Shown piece after piece: positions 15,180 through 22,694 of a DNA stretch of 32,502 nucleotides (position 1 is the stretch's first letter; every line of letters begins with the position of its first letter). The translations under genes and the position numbers were made by a program. The notes under the pieces were generated by a model. That model searched no databases. It was not told where the DNA came from and saw only the letters and a list, made by a program, of their open reading frames with translations. Source of the stretch: Erysipelotrichales bacterium (GTDB lineage Bacteria; Bacillota_I; Bacilli_A; Erysipelotrichales; Erysipelotrichaceae); contig JAFXJJ010000116.1 of NCBI GenBank assembly GCA_017532345.1, positions 1 to 32,502 of the forward strand, written 5' to 3'.

Positions 15180-15662
15180 ATGATTAAAAATGGAATATTA
15201 GATTGGGATTCATATTTTATGGCAATGGCACATTTAAGTGCTAAACGTAGTAAAGATCCAAATACTAAAGTTGGTGCAGTTATCGTTGATGAGCACCGTC
15301 ATATTGTTGGTATTGGATATAATGGATTACCAGTTGGTTGTGATGATAATGAATTTCCTTGGGATAGAGAAGGGGATTTTTGTGATACTAAGTATCCTTA
15401 TGTAGTACATGCTGAATTAAATGCGATTTTAAATAGCATAAAGAATTTGCATGGTTGTGTATTATATGTATCTTTGTTCCCATGTAATGAATGTGCTAAG
15501 GCTATTATTCAAAGTGGGATTCGCAAAATCGTATATGAAAGTGATAAATATGCTGATTCTGATACTACAAAAGCTAGTAAGCGTATGCTTAATGCTGCAG
15601 GTGTTGAGTTATGTCAACTACCTTATTCAATTAATATTGAAGTAACTGAAACAGGAAACTAA
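15180..15662 (+). CDS. Deoxycytidylate (dCMP) deaminase
   Basis: 160 residues of the zinc cytidine/deoxycytidylate deaminase family. HAELNAI (His77, Glu79) and SLFPCNECAK (Cys102, Cys105) give the zinc ligands and proton shuttle. SKDPNTKVGAVIVD and GYNGLPVGCDD are typical of dCMP deaminases (ComEB/Dcd-type) rather than tRNA adenosine deaminases. It converts dCMP to dUMP for thymidylate synthesis. It is the last gene of the lspA-rluD-rhomboid unit and ends at a bidirectional terminator shared with rnhC. Confidence 0.92.
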   Translation: MIKNGILDWDSYFMAMAHLSAKRSKDPNTKVGAVIVDEHRHIVGIGYNGLPVGCDDNEFPWDREGDFCDTKYPYVVHAELNAILNSIKNLHGCVLYVSLFPCNECAKAIIQSGIRKIVYESDKYADSDTTKASKRMLNAAGVELCQLPYSINIEVTETGN

Positions 15663-15663
15663 T

Positions 15664-15707
15664 AAAAAGATTTCTCTTTAGTGTAAAACCAAAGGGAAAT
15701 CTTTTTT
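15664..15707. terminator. Bidirectional terminator between dCMP deaminase and rnhC
   Basis: Long stem starting AAAAAGATTTC and ending GAAATCTTTTT (15664-15679 with 15691-15706, two small internal mismatches). It has T runs on both strands and serves two convergent genes. Confidence 0.85.
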
Positions 15708-16557
15708 AATGTTGTACCTTATTGGTATTTTGGAAATGTAACTTTGCAACCTTTTGTAGTTCTTCAAATCCATATTCATTAATAAACTTAGGTAAGAAAG
15801 AGTCTACGTTTTTGCCTGCACCTTTAGGAAAGTCTAAGTTATACTTTTCATTTAGTGCATCCATCGCTTTTAAGAAGGCATATCTAGCAATTATTGAACT
15901 TGTAGCTACAGCGATGTATTTAGCTTCTGCTTTTGTTTCAAAATGCAGATTTCTGAATACTTTTGGTTCTTTTGCGAGATAATGGTAATATAGGCCTTCC
16001 TCAGCAAATTGGTCAACTACATTGAAGGAAGGCATTGTTACTTTTTCAGATAAGTATAAGTAACAGCTATTATGTAGTTTAGCTTTAATCGCATTTAGGT
16101 TATTCGTTTGATGAACTGTATTATATTTCTCATTAGATAGTATCAATAGCGAATGCGGAACAATATCAACAATATCATTACCAATTTTTCTAATGTAATC
16201 ATCTGTTAATGCTTTAGAATCAGTAATATTGTATTTCTTTAGGATATCGTATATATGTTCATCAACATACGATGCACATACACACACAGGGCCAAAGTAA
16301 TCACCTGTACCAACTTCATCACTACCAGATTGTGGAAGAGTAATTGACGAAGTCGTTTCTTCCTTCCAAATACTAGCTTCATATGAAGCTTTATTACCTT
16401 GGAAAACGACTTTATTCGACAAATAAATTAATATTGTACAGTTTTCATTCTTGGCAGCAAAACGTACATATTGATTATTATTTGAAATTTTATAATCTTT
16501 ATAAAATTCAATCATTTTTAAGATCTTTTCTTCATTAAGTGTTAAAGTTTCATTCAT
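15706..16557 (-). CDS. rnhC: Ribonuclease HIII
   Basis: 283 residues. RNase HIII cleaves the RNA strand of RNA/DNA hybrids, removing R-loops and primers. The N-terminal ~65 residues form the TBP-like substrate-binding domain specific to HIII (YVRFAAKNENCTILIYLSNKVVFQG). The catalytic domain begins at GSDEVGTGDYFGPV (Asp80, Glu81), with further acidic residues at ITDSKAL and VVDQF. These features separate it from RNase HII. GGTGAT precedes the ATG on the minus strand. It is divergent from cvpA-mutS2; the rnhC/cvpA/mutS2 association is also seen in Bacillus. Confidence 0.95.
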   Translation of the reverse strand: MNETLTLNEEKILKMIEFYKDYKISNNNQYVRFAAKNENCTILIYLSNKVVFQGNKASYEASIWKEETTSSITLPQSGSDEVGTGDYFGPVCVCASYVDEHIYDILKKYNITDSKALTDDYIRKIGNDIVDIVPHSLLILSNEKYNTVHQTNNLNAIKAKLHNSCYLYLSEKVTMPSFNVVDQFAEEGLYYHYLAKEPKVFRNLHFETKAEAKYIAVATSSIIARYAFLKAMDALNEKYNLDFPKGAGKNVDSFLPKFINEYGFEELQKVAKLHFQNTNKVQH

Positions 16558-16572
16558 AAAATCACCATACTA

Positions 16573-16615
16573 AGTATATCATAAATTTGCCTTTTTTTAA
16601 TATATCATATAAAAT
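16573..16615. promoter_or_regulatory. Divergent promoters of rnhC (-) and cvpA (+)
   Basis: Plus strand: TTGCCT (16587-16592), 17 bases, TAAAAT (16610-16615), leading to cvpA. Minus strand: TATACT (16578-16573) with TGA before it, an extended -10 for rnhC whose -35 is weak. The two overlap within about 90 bases, so the polymerases may interfere with each other. Confidence 0.5.
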
Positions 16616-16644
16616 AAAATAGTGATTTATTGGAGGTAATACAA

Positions 16645-17319
16645 ATGACATTTCCACTTGAATATATAAGTTATGTTGATATAGCAGTTTTAGTAGTACT
16701 GACTTCGTCAGTATTCTTAGGTTTGAAGAAAGGTTTTTTACTATCATTAATTGATTTAGTAGGTACAATTGCGATATTTGTAATGGCATATATCTTAGCT
16801 CCGTTGTTCTCTGATTCAATTATGTTGACAAGTTCTTTTCTGACAATTGATGTAGGTAATGAATACTTGAATACGTTAATACTCGAAAAGAGTAATGAGT
16901 TATTATGGTTTGTAGTTTTATTTGTTGTTGGTTCAGTATTAGTATTATTTATTAAGCCAATTTTTAAAGCACTTGATGAACTACCAGTAATAAAACAATT
17001 AAATCATTTATTAGGTGGTATATTTGGGGCAATAAAAACATATATCTTATGCTTAGTTGTTGTTTTCATTTTAAGTACACCAATTGTTCGTAATGGTAGT
17101 ATTGTAATTGAAGATTCAATACTTAGATATGTCGAACAAAGCTCTACTGTGGTATGGGAATTACTAGATAATCCTGAAGAAATCAATAATGCTTTACAAG
17201 ATATAATTAATGATAATGGATTAAGTGAAGACTTAGTAGATAGTTTTAAATCATGGCTTGCAGAGAATATTGATGATGAGAAAATTATTGAATCTATTAT
17301 TGAAGAATTTAAGAAATAG
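16645..17319 (+). CDS. cvpA: CvpA-family membrane protein
   Basis: 224 residues from ATG 16645; GGAGG is 8 bases upstream, and a TTG at 16630 overlaps that site. About four hydrophobic helices are visible, with the CvpA signature YVDIAVLVVLTSSVFLGLKKG near the N-terminus and LLGGIFGAIKTYILCLVVVF in the third helix. An acidic cytoplasmic tail of about 60 residues follows. CvpA is needed for colicin V production in E. coli and for envelope stress tolerance in several bacteria; its molecular role is unclear. In B. subtilis (yshB) it also sits just before mutS2. Confidence 0.88.
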   Translation: MTFPLEYISYVDIAVLVVLTSSVFLGLKKGFLLSLIDLVGTIAIFVMAYILAPLFSDSIMLTSSFLTIDVGNEYLNTLILEKSNELLWFVVLFVVGSVLVLFIKPIFKALDELPVIKQLNHLLGGIFGAIKTYILCLVVVFILSTPIVRNGSIVIEDSILRYVEQSSTVVWELLDNPEEINNALQDIINDNGLSEDLVDSFKSWLAENIDDEKIIESIIEEFKK

Positions 17320-17334
17320 AAAAGAGTGATATAT

Positions 17335-19650
17335 ATGGATAATTATAGTGTATTTGAACTTGATGCGATTAAAGAAAGAATTGCGAAACATGCGAATACA
17401 TCAATGGGGAAAGAGTTAGTTTTAGAGGATCAAGTTACATTTGAATATTTACGTATCAAGCGTAATTTAGAACGTTCTAATGATATGCTTCAACTAGTTA
17501 TTAGATATGGTGATTTACCTTTTGGTGGCGTTAGAGATATTCGCATGGCAGTAAAGAAGGCGAAAATGAATGCCATTCTAACTCCTTATGAGATCGTCAG
17601 TGTTGCTGATTTGTTAGATGCTGCTCGCAATATGCTTACTCATGTAAAGAAATTAGATACTAAGTATGAGGCACTGGATGATTTATTTGATTCATTAACT
17701 ACACATGAGAAGGTAGTACTTCAAATTCGTCCAGTATTTACTCCATCTAATGATATTGCAGATAGTGCGAGTCCAAAGTTAAAAAGTATTCGAACTAATA
17801 TTCGTAAAACTGAAGCTTCTATCAATTCACAATTAGAAAAATTTATTAATCAAAATATGTCTAAGCTAATGGATACAGTAGTGGCATATCGAAATGATAG
17901 AAGTGTTGTATATGTAAAGATATCAGAAAAGAATAGTATTAGAGGTATTATTCACGGTGAAAGTACATCAGGGCAAACAGCGTATGTTGAACCAGAAGCA
18001 TTAATTCCGTTAAACAATCAACTTCAAAGCTTAAAGAGTCAAGAAGAGGAAGAAATAGAAAGAATATTATTTGAGTTATCTCAATTAATTAAAGACGTAG
18101 CTGATGACGTAGAAGCTGATTTAGAAACATTTGCGTTATTAGATGCAATTCATAGTAAAGCATTATGGGGGAAAAAACAGAATGCTTGTATTCCTACATT
18201 TACTAAGGATAATAATGTATTCTATGTTAAGAGTGCTAGACATCCATTAATTGATCCTTTAAAAGTTGTAAGTAATACTATTCATATTGAAGAAGGGAAA
18301 AGAGTATTGTTAATTACTGGTCCAAATACTGGAGGTAAGACTGTTACTCTTAAAACAATAGGATTATTTACTTGTTTAGCGTATATGGGAATACCTTTAC
18401 CATGTGATGAAGCAACAATTGGTTATTATGATGAGATTTATGTTGACTTAGGTGATAATCAATCAATTGTCGAATCATTATCAACGTTCAGTGCACATTT
18501 AAGTAAGCTAGCCCATATTTGTGATCATGCAACTAAGAATAGTTTAGTGCTTATTGATGAATTTGGTAGTGGTACTGACCCTAAGGAAGGTGAAAGTCTG
18601 GCAATAGCGATTTTAAATCACCTTCGTAAATTACATACGACTGTTGTTGCGACTACGCATTATGGCAGACTTAAATTATATGGAATGAAGCATTCAGATA
18701 TTATTATGAGTCAAGTAGAGTTTGATATGGAGAAACTAGCGCCAACATTTAGATTCCTACAAGGTTCTACAGGTCAATCGAATGCGTTAGATATTGCTTT
18801 ACGTTTTGGTATTAAAGATGGCATTATTCGTGATGCGTTAAACATCAAAAATACCGCAATGAGTGAAGAGGAAAAGCTAAACAGTAAGCTTGAACAATTA
18901 ATCAATGAAAATGAAACCTTAAACTTTAGACTTAAACAAGAATTAGAAGATGAAAGAATTAAGAATCGTGCTTTAAATATGCAATTAGAAGAATTAGAAA
19001 TGAATAAATCTAAGATGCGTTTAAAAGCTGAACAAGAAATTGCAGAATATATTGAAGAAAAGAAACTAGAAGCAGATGAAATTCTTGAGAAACTTAAGTT
19101 GCAAGAAAATGGAAAGCTACATGAAAGAGTTGCGTTAAAGACTCAATTAAATAATTTAAATACTGATAGTAGTGATGTTATTCAACCTACAACTAATAAA
19201 CGCGAAATCAGAGTGGGTGACTTTGTAGAGATTATCGCCTTAGGCAAAGTAGGACAGGTTGAAAGTATTGATAAGAAGAATGAAGCTATGGTTATGCTAC
19301 ATGGTACTAAGATGAAAGTAAAACTAGATAAATTACGTTTCTCTCATATGCCATCAGTAAAAGTTAAACCTAAATCAACTGCAACGTTTACTCGTGCGAA
19401 GCATATTTCACTAGAGTGTAATATCATTGGAATGCGTGTAGATGAAGCTTTAGTTGTGGTTGAGAAATACTTAGATGATGCATTGCTTGCAAATGTTCCA
19501 AGTGTACGCATTATTCATGGTCATGGTACTGGTGCACTTCGTAGTGCTGTACATGATAAGCTTAAGAAAACTAAATTTGTTGAGAGCTATCGATTAGGAG
19601 GAGGCGGAGAAGGTGGCGTTGGTGCTACTGTCGTTACCTTCAAGAAATAA
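17335..19650 (+). CDS. mutS2: MutS2, ribosome-collision/recombination ATPase with Smr domain
   Basis: 771 residues from ATG 17335 (GAGTGAT upstream). The MutS-type ATPase has Walker A GPNTGGKTVTLKT (from 329), Walker B LVLIDEFGSGTDPKEG and the SLSTFSAHL signature. The mismatch-recognition domain of MutS1 is absent, as in all MutS2. A charged coiled coil follows (about 515-625), then a KOW-like segment (REIRVGDFVEIIALGKVGQV) and a C-terminal Smr domain with IIHGHGTGALR. MutS2 splits collided ribosomes in B. subtilis and limits recombination in other species. The Smr N-terminal motif, usually LDLRG, reads ECNIIG here. The stop overlaps the uvrC start (TAATG). Confidence 0.95.
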   Translation: MDNYSVFELDAIKERIAKHANTSMGKELVLEDQVTFEYLRIKRNLERSNDMLQLVIRYGDLPFGGVRDIRMAVKKAKMNAILTPYEIVSVADLLDAARNMLTHVKKLDTKYEALDDLFDSLTTHEKVVLQIRPVFTPSNDIADSASPKLKSIRTNIRKTEASINSQLEKFINQNMSKLMDTVVAYRNDRSVVYVKISEKNSIRGIIHGESTSGQTAYVEPEALIPLNNQLQSLKSQEEEEIERILFELSQLIKDVADDVEADLETFALLDAIHSKALWGKKQNACIPTFTKDNNVFYVKSARHPLIDPLKVVSNTIHIEEGKRVLLITGPNTGGKTVTLKTIGLFTCLAYMGIPLPCDEATIGYYDEIYVDLGDNQSIVESLSTFSAHLSKLAHICDHATKNSLVLIDEFGSGTDPKEGESLAIAILNHLRKLHTTVVATTHYGRLKLYGMKHSDIIMSQVEFDMEKLAPTFRFLQGSTGQSNALDIALRFGIKDGIIRDALNIKNTAMSEEEKLNSKLEQLINENETLNFRLKQELEDERIKNRALNMQLEELEMNKSKMRLKAEQEIAEYIEEKKLEADEILEKLKLQENGKLHERVALKTQLNNLNTDSSDVIQPTTNKREIRVGDFVEIIALGKVGQVESIDKKNEAMVMLHGTKMKVKLDKLRFSHMPSVKVKPKSTATFTRAKHISLECNIIGMRVDEALVVVEKYLDDALLANVPSVRIIHGHGTGALRSAVHDKLKKTKFVESYRLGGGGEGGVGATVVTFKK

Positions 19651-21407
19651 TGGCACACGAAAATTTAAAAAGTAAATTAGAAACATTGCCTTTACTGCCT
19701 GGCTGTTACTTAATGAAAAATGCTGAGGGTAAAGTTATTTATGTAGGAAAGGCGAAGAAACTAAAGAATCGTGTAAATCAATATTTTCATGGTTCACATA
19801 ACTATAAAACAACAAAAATGGTTTCTCAAATTCATGATTTTGAGTTTATTGTAACTAATTCTGAGAAGGAAGCTTTAATATTAGAAAATAACTTAATTAA
19901 GAAGCATCGTCCACGTTTCAATATCTTAATGATGGATGACAAGACATATCCATATTTACGTCTAACAAATGAGAAACATCCTAGATTCTATGTTGTTAGA
20001 GATGTGAAGGATAAAAAGGCTAAGCATTTTGGTCCATACAGTGATTCTACTGCAGCTTATGATACGATGAAACTAATTAATCGCATTTATCCATTACGTA
20101 AGTGTGTACATATACCTAATAAAGAATGCTTGTATTATCATTTAGGACAATGTCTAGCTCCTTGTATTAAGGATTTAGATGATAATGCTTATGTTGATAT
20201 TGTTAAGGGGATAACATCGTTTATGCGTGGTGATACTGCAGATGTTATTGGAGATTTAAAGAATCAAATGCTAGCAGCTAGCGAAGCTATGAACTTTGAA
20301 TTAGCTAAAGAGTTACGTGATTTAATTAATAGTATTGAACATGTAGCTGATAAGCAAAGAATGGAAAATCAAAATAATGGTAGTTTTGATGTATTCTCTT
20401 ATCATGTTGATAAAGGTTATATTGCGATTGCTGGAATGCTCGTTCAAAATGGGAAATTGCTTGAAAGAGAAATACAAGTATTTGATATTTATGATGATGA
20501 AGTTGAAGTTTTTATTTCATTCTTAATGCAATATTACTCTGTTAATCCAGTACCTAAGGAATTGTATTTAGATAGCAATATTTTGTGTCCTGAACTAGAA
20601 GAAGTATATGGCATGAAAATACTACAACCAACCAAAGGAGAAAAAGCTAATTTATTACGATTAGCTAAGAATAATGCGATTATTAATTTGAATCAAAAGT
20701 TTGAAGTTGCTTATCGTGAAAATACGAAAGAGATGAAGATTAATAATGAATTAGGTAAACTATTTGGTATTGAAAATTTTAAATGTATTGAAATGTTTGA
20801 TAACTCTCATATAAGTGGAAGTGATCGTGTAAGTGGTATGATTGTTGTTGAAGATGGTGCATTCAAAAAGAGTGATTATCGAAGATTTATTATTAAAAGT
20901 GATGCACAAGATGATTTATCAATGATGAAGGAAGTAGTATATCGTAGATATTTCCGTTTATTAAAAGAAGGACAAGAATTCCCTAGTGTTCTTTTAATGG
21001 ATGGTGGTAAACTACAAATAGATGCTGCTAAGGAAATTATTGATGCTTTGGGTATTGATTTACCAGTTTTCGGTTTAGTTAAAGATGATCGACATCGTAC
21101 AGCGAATTTAATGGACTCTAATGGAACCATTATTGAGATTGATCGTAAATCGGATGTTTTCTTCTTTTTAACCAATATGCAAGATGAAGTACATCGATAT
21201 GCCATTACATACCATAAACAAAAAAGAAGCTCACATTTAAAGGAAAGTGAACTTGATAAGATAGATGGTATTGGTAAGGTTCGTAAGGACAAATTATACA
21301 AGACATTTAAAAGTGTTAAAAGGATTAAAGAAGCTACGCTTGAAGAAATTCAAGAGGTTATTGGAGAAGTACATGGAAAGAAGGTCTACGAGTATTTTCA
21401 CTCGTAG
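19650..21407 (+). CDS. uvrC: UvrABC excinuclease subunit C
   Basis: 585 residues, near the usual ~600. UvrC makes both incisions around UvrAB-marked DNA damage. The N-terminal GIY-YIG nuclease is seen as GCYLMKNAEGKVIYVGKA with KKLKNRVNQYF. A cysteine cluster (RKCVHIPNKECLYYHLGQCLAPC) suggests the Fe-S site, then a UVR helix pair (NFELAKELRDLINSIE). The C-terminal RNase-H-like nuclease has MFDNSHISGSDRVSGMIV, RRFIIK and LLMDGGKLQIDAA, followed by helix-hairpin-helix repeats (IDGIGKVRKDKLY). It is coupled to mutS2 by one base, and its last codons form a terminator. Confidence 0.97.
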   Translation: MAHENLKSKLETLPLLPGCYLMKNAEGKVIYVGKAKKLKNRVNQYFHGSHNYKTTKMVSQIHDFEFIVTNSEKEALILENNLIKKHRPRFNILMMDDKTYPYLRLTNEKHPRFYVVRDVKDKKAKHFGPYSDSTAAYDTMKLINRIYPLRKCVHIPNKECLYYHLGQCLAPCIKDLDDNAYVDIVKGITSFMRGDTADVIGDLKNQMLAASEAMNFELAKELRDLINSIEHVADKQRMENQNNGSFDVFSYHVDKGYIAIAGMLVQNGKLLEREIQVFDIYDDEVEVFISFLMQYYSVNPVPKELYLDSNILCPELEEVYGMKILQPTKGEKANLLRLAKNNAIINLNQKFEVAYRENTKEMKINNELGKLFGIENFKCIEMFDNSHISGSDRVSGMIVVEDGAFKKSDYRRFIIKSDAQDDLSMMKEVVYRRYFRLLKEGQEFPSVLLMDGGKLQIDAAKEIIDALGIDLPVFGLVKDDRHRTANLMDSNGTIIEIDRKSDVFFFLTNMQDEVHRYAITYHKQKRSSHLKESELDKIDGIGKVRKDKLYKTFKSVKRIKEATLEEIQEVIGEVHGKKVYEYFHS

Positions 21408-21415
21408 ATTTTTTT
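21386..21415 (+). terminator. Terminator formed by the last codons of uvrC
   Basis: Stem CTACGAG / CTCGTAG (21386-21392 with 21401-21407), 8-base loop, then ATTTTTTT to 21415. The uvrC stop TAG is in the 3' arm, so the entire hairpin is coding sequence. Confidence 0.85.
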
Positions 21416-21462
21416 CAATCATTTACCTTAACTTGCATATATTATTTTTAGGGGTGTTTGAT

Positions 21463-21666
21463 ATGCAAACAATATTAACAAGACGTGAAAGAGAAGTATT
21501 TGATTTATTATTAAAGAATTATTCTACTAAAGAAATCGCAAGTAAGCTAATGATTTCAGAAAAAACAGTTAGGAATCATATTTCAAATGTAATGCAGAAA
21601 TTATGTAGTAAATCCCGTTCTCAAGCTGTTGTAGAATTATTAAGAATGAAGGAATTAAATCTATAG
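21463..21666 (+). CDS. gerE: GerE, late mother-cell transcription regulator
   Basis: 67 residues from ATG 21463, the start with GGGGTG upstream; the longer reading upstream from 21265 is just another frame of uvrC. The protein is a LuxR-type helix-turn-helix with no receiver domain. Sequences LTRREREVFDLLLKNYSTKE, IASKLMISEKTVRNHISNV and SRSQAVVELLRMKEL are nearly those of B. subtilis GerE (74 residues). GerE acts with sigma-K to activate or repress spore-coat genes. Its place after uvrC and before the peptidoglycan/gerM genes matches the Bacillus order. CATATATTA at 21436-21444 fits the sigma-K -10 pattern CATAnnnTA, but no -35 is clear. Confidence 0.95.
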   Translation: MQTILTRREREVFDLLLKNYSTKEIASKLMISEKTVRNHISNVMQKLCSKSRSQAVVELLRMKELNL

Positions 21667-21669
21667 TTC

Positions 21670-21698
21670 TTTAATAATTTATCTAATAATGGTATAAT
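21670..21698 (+). promoter_or_regulatory. Extended -10 promoter for the VanY-like/murL/murD unit
   Basis: TATAAT at 21693-21698 directly preceded by TGG (extended -10), with a weak -35 (TTTAAT, 21670-21675, 17-base spacer). This is a vegetative-type promoter, which suggests the murL genes are not restricted to sporulation. Confidence 0.6.
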
Positions 21699-21717
21699 AA
21701 TTCTCGAGGTGTTACAG

Positions 21718-22692
21718 ATGAAAAAGAATCGAATTATACTAGTAATTGGATTATTATGCATAACTTTGGGTTGCATTGGATATATGAATTTAAATTATGA
21801 TATTCTAGCCCGTAATACATTTGTTACTAAGGAGAATCATGATTTATTAATTAAAAAGCTTGATGATGAACAAATATTATATATTGTTGAGAATAATATA
21901 GATGTTACAGAATTTGATGAGTTTTTAGAAATGCAAGCATTTGATTTTAAAAATTATAAATTATATATAAAGGTAAACGAAGTTCGTAAGGCTGCACCTT
22001 ATACAATTGTATCATTTGTTAATGCGGTATTTGATAAGATATCAGAAGATGATTTATTAATGGCTTTACAACATTATGATTATGCTTTATTAAGAGAATT
22101 GATTATTAATCGTTCATACTATAATGCTAATGCTGCAGTTGTTCTTAACCCATCTGACTATATGTTGAAGTTAGGATTAGCGAATACGATTGGTAAATAT
22201 GAACCAACAGATTTAGTTTCTTTAGATGATTATACTGAAATAAGTTTATTAAATGAAGGATTACTATTACGTGAAGAAGTAGCTAATAGTTTAAGTAATA
22301 TGTGTTCTTATATGGCTGATATTTATGGTGAAAAATGTGGAGGATTTGGTATTAGTGAGGCGTACATGAGTTATGATAAGGTGCAAGAAGAGTATACCTC
22401 TGCACTAAGCACTTATGGACCACAAATAGCTTATGAGAACTATGGATATCCTTCTCATAATGAGCATCAGTTAGGACTGGCAATTGATATTGAATTAAAT
22501 GATGGTGAATACATGGAGTTTACTGAAAAATATACTATTTTGAAGAATATTGCTCATAAATATGGATTTATTTTTTATACTAATGAAAATGTAGCTTTCT
22601 CACATATGAAGAGAGCTAATCATATGCGCTATATAGGAAGAGAAGCAGCTGAAGCTTGTTATCTTAATGGTAATTGTATAGGTGAGGAATAA
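21718..22692 (+). CDS. VanY-fold D,D-carboxypeptidase-like protein with altered active site
   Basis: 324 residues from ATG 21718 (CGAGGTG upstream). Residues 5-24 are a signal anchor, so the rest lies outside the membrane. Residues ~60-165 are unassigned, and the C-terminal ~140 residues are a VanY (peptidase M15) domain. The zinc ligands are kept: His250 and Asp257 in NEHQLGLAIDI, and His302 in NHMRYIG. However, the catalytic Glu three residues before the last His (family motif EPWH) is Arg299 here, and the substrate-binding Arg of the SGYRSY-like motif is Met217 (EAYMSY). Such enzymes normally trim D-Ala from peptidoglycan precursors; this one may be inactive or altered. murL begins 2 bases after its stop. 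Confidence 0.82.
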   Translation: MKKNRIILVIGLLCITLGCIGYMNLNYDILARNTFVTKENHDLLIKKLDDEQILYIVENNIDVTEFDEFLEMQAFDFKNYKLYIKVNEVRKAAPYTIVSFVNAVFDKISEDDLLMALQHYDYALLRELIINRSYYNANAAVVLNPSDYMLKLGLANTIGKYEPTDLVSLDDYTEISLLNEGLLLREEVANSLSNMCSYMADIYGEKCGGFGISEAYMSYDKVQEEYTSALSTYGPQIAYENYGYPSHNEHQLGLAIDIELNDGEYMEFTEKYTILKNIAHKYGFIFYTNENVAFSHMKRANHMRYIGREAAEACYLNGNCIGEE

Positions 22693-22694
22693 AT

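Noticed and set aside
16562-16819. Minus-strand open frame opposite the start of cvpA
   Set aside because: It covers the divergent promoter region and the cvpA N-terminus; cvpA has a good ribosome site and family motifs, so this is a shadow.
20876-21301. 141-codon minus-strand frame opposite uvrC
   Set aside because: It overlaps the conserved catalytic C-terminus of uvrC and has no ribosome site or family resemblance.
21436-21444. Sigma-K promoter for gerE
   Set aside because: CATATATTA fits the -10 pattern CATAnnnTA, but no ACm-type -35 is found at the right distance and the region is AT-rich; noted in the gerE entry only.
21265-21462. N-terminal extension of GerE
   Set aside because: The extra codons are an alternate frame of the uvrC 3' end and cross its terminator; ATG 21463 has a ribosome site and gives the usual GerE length.
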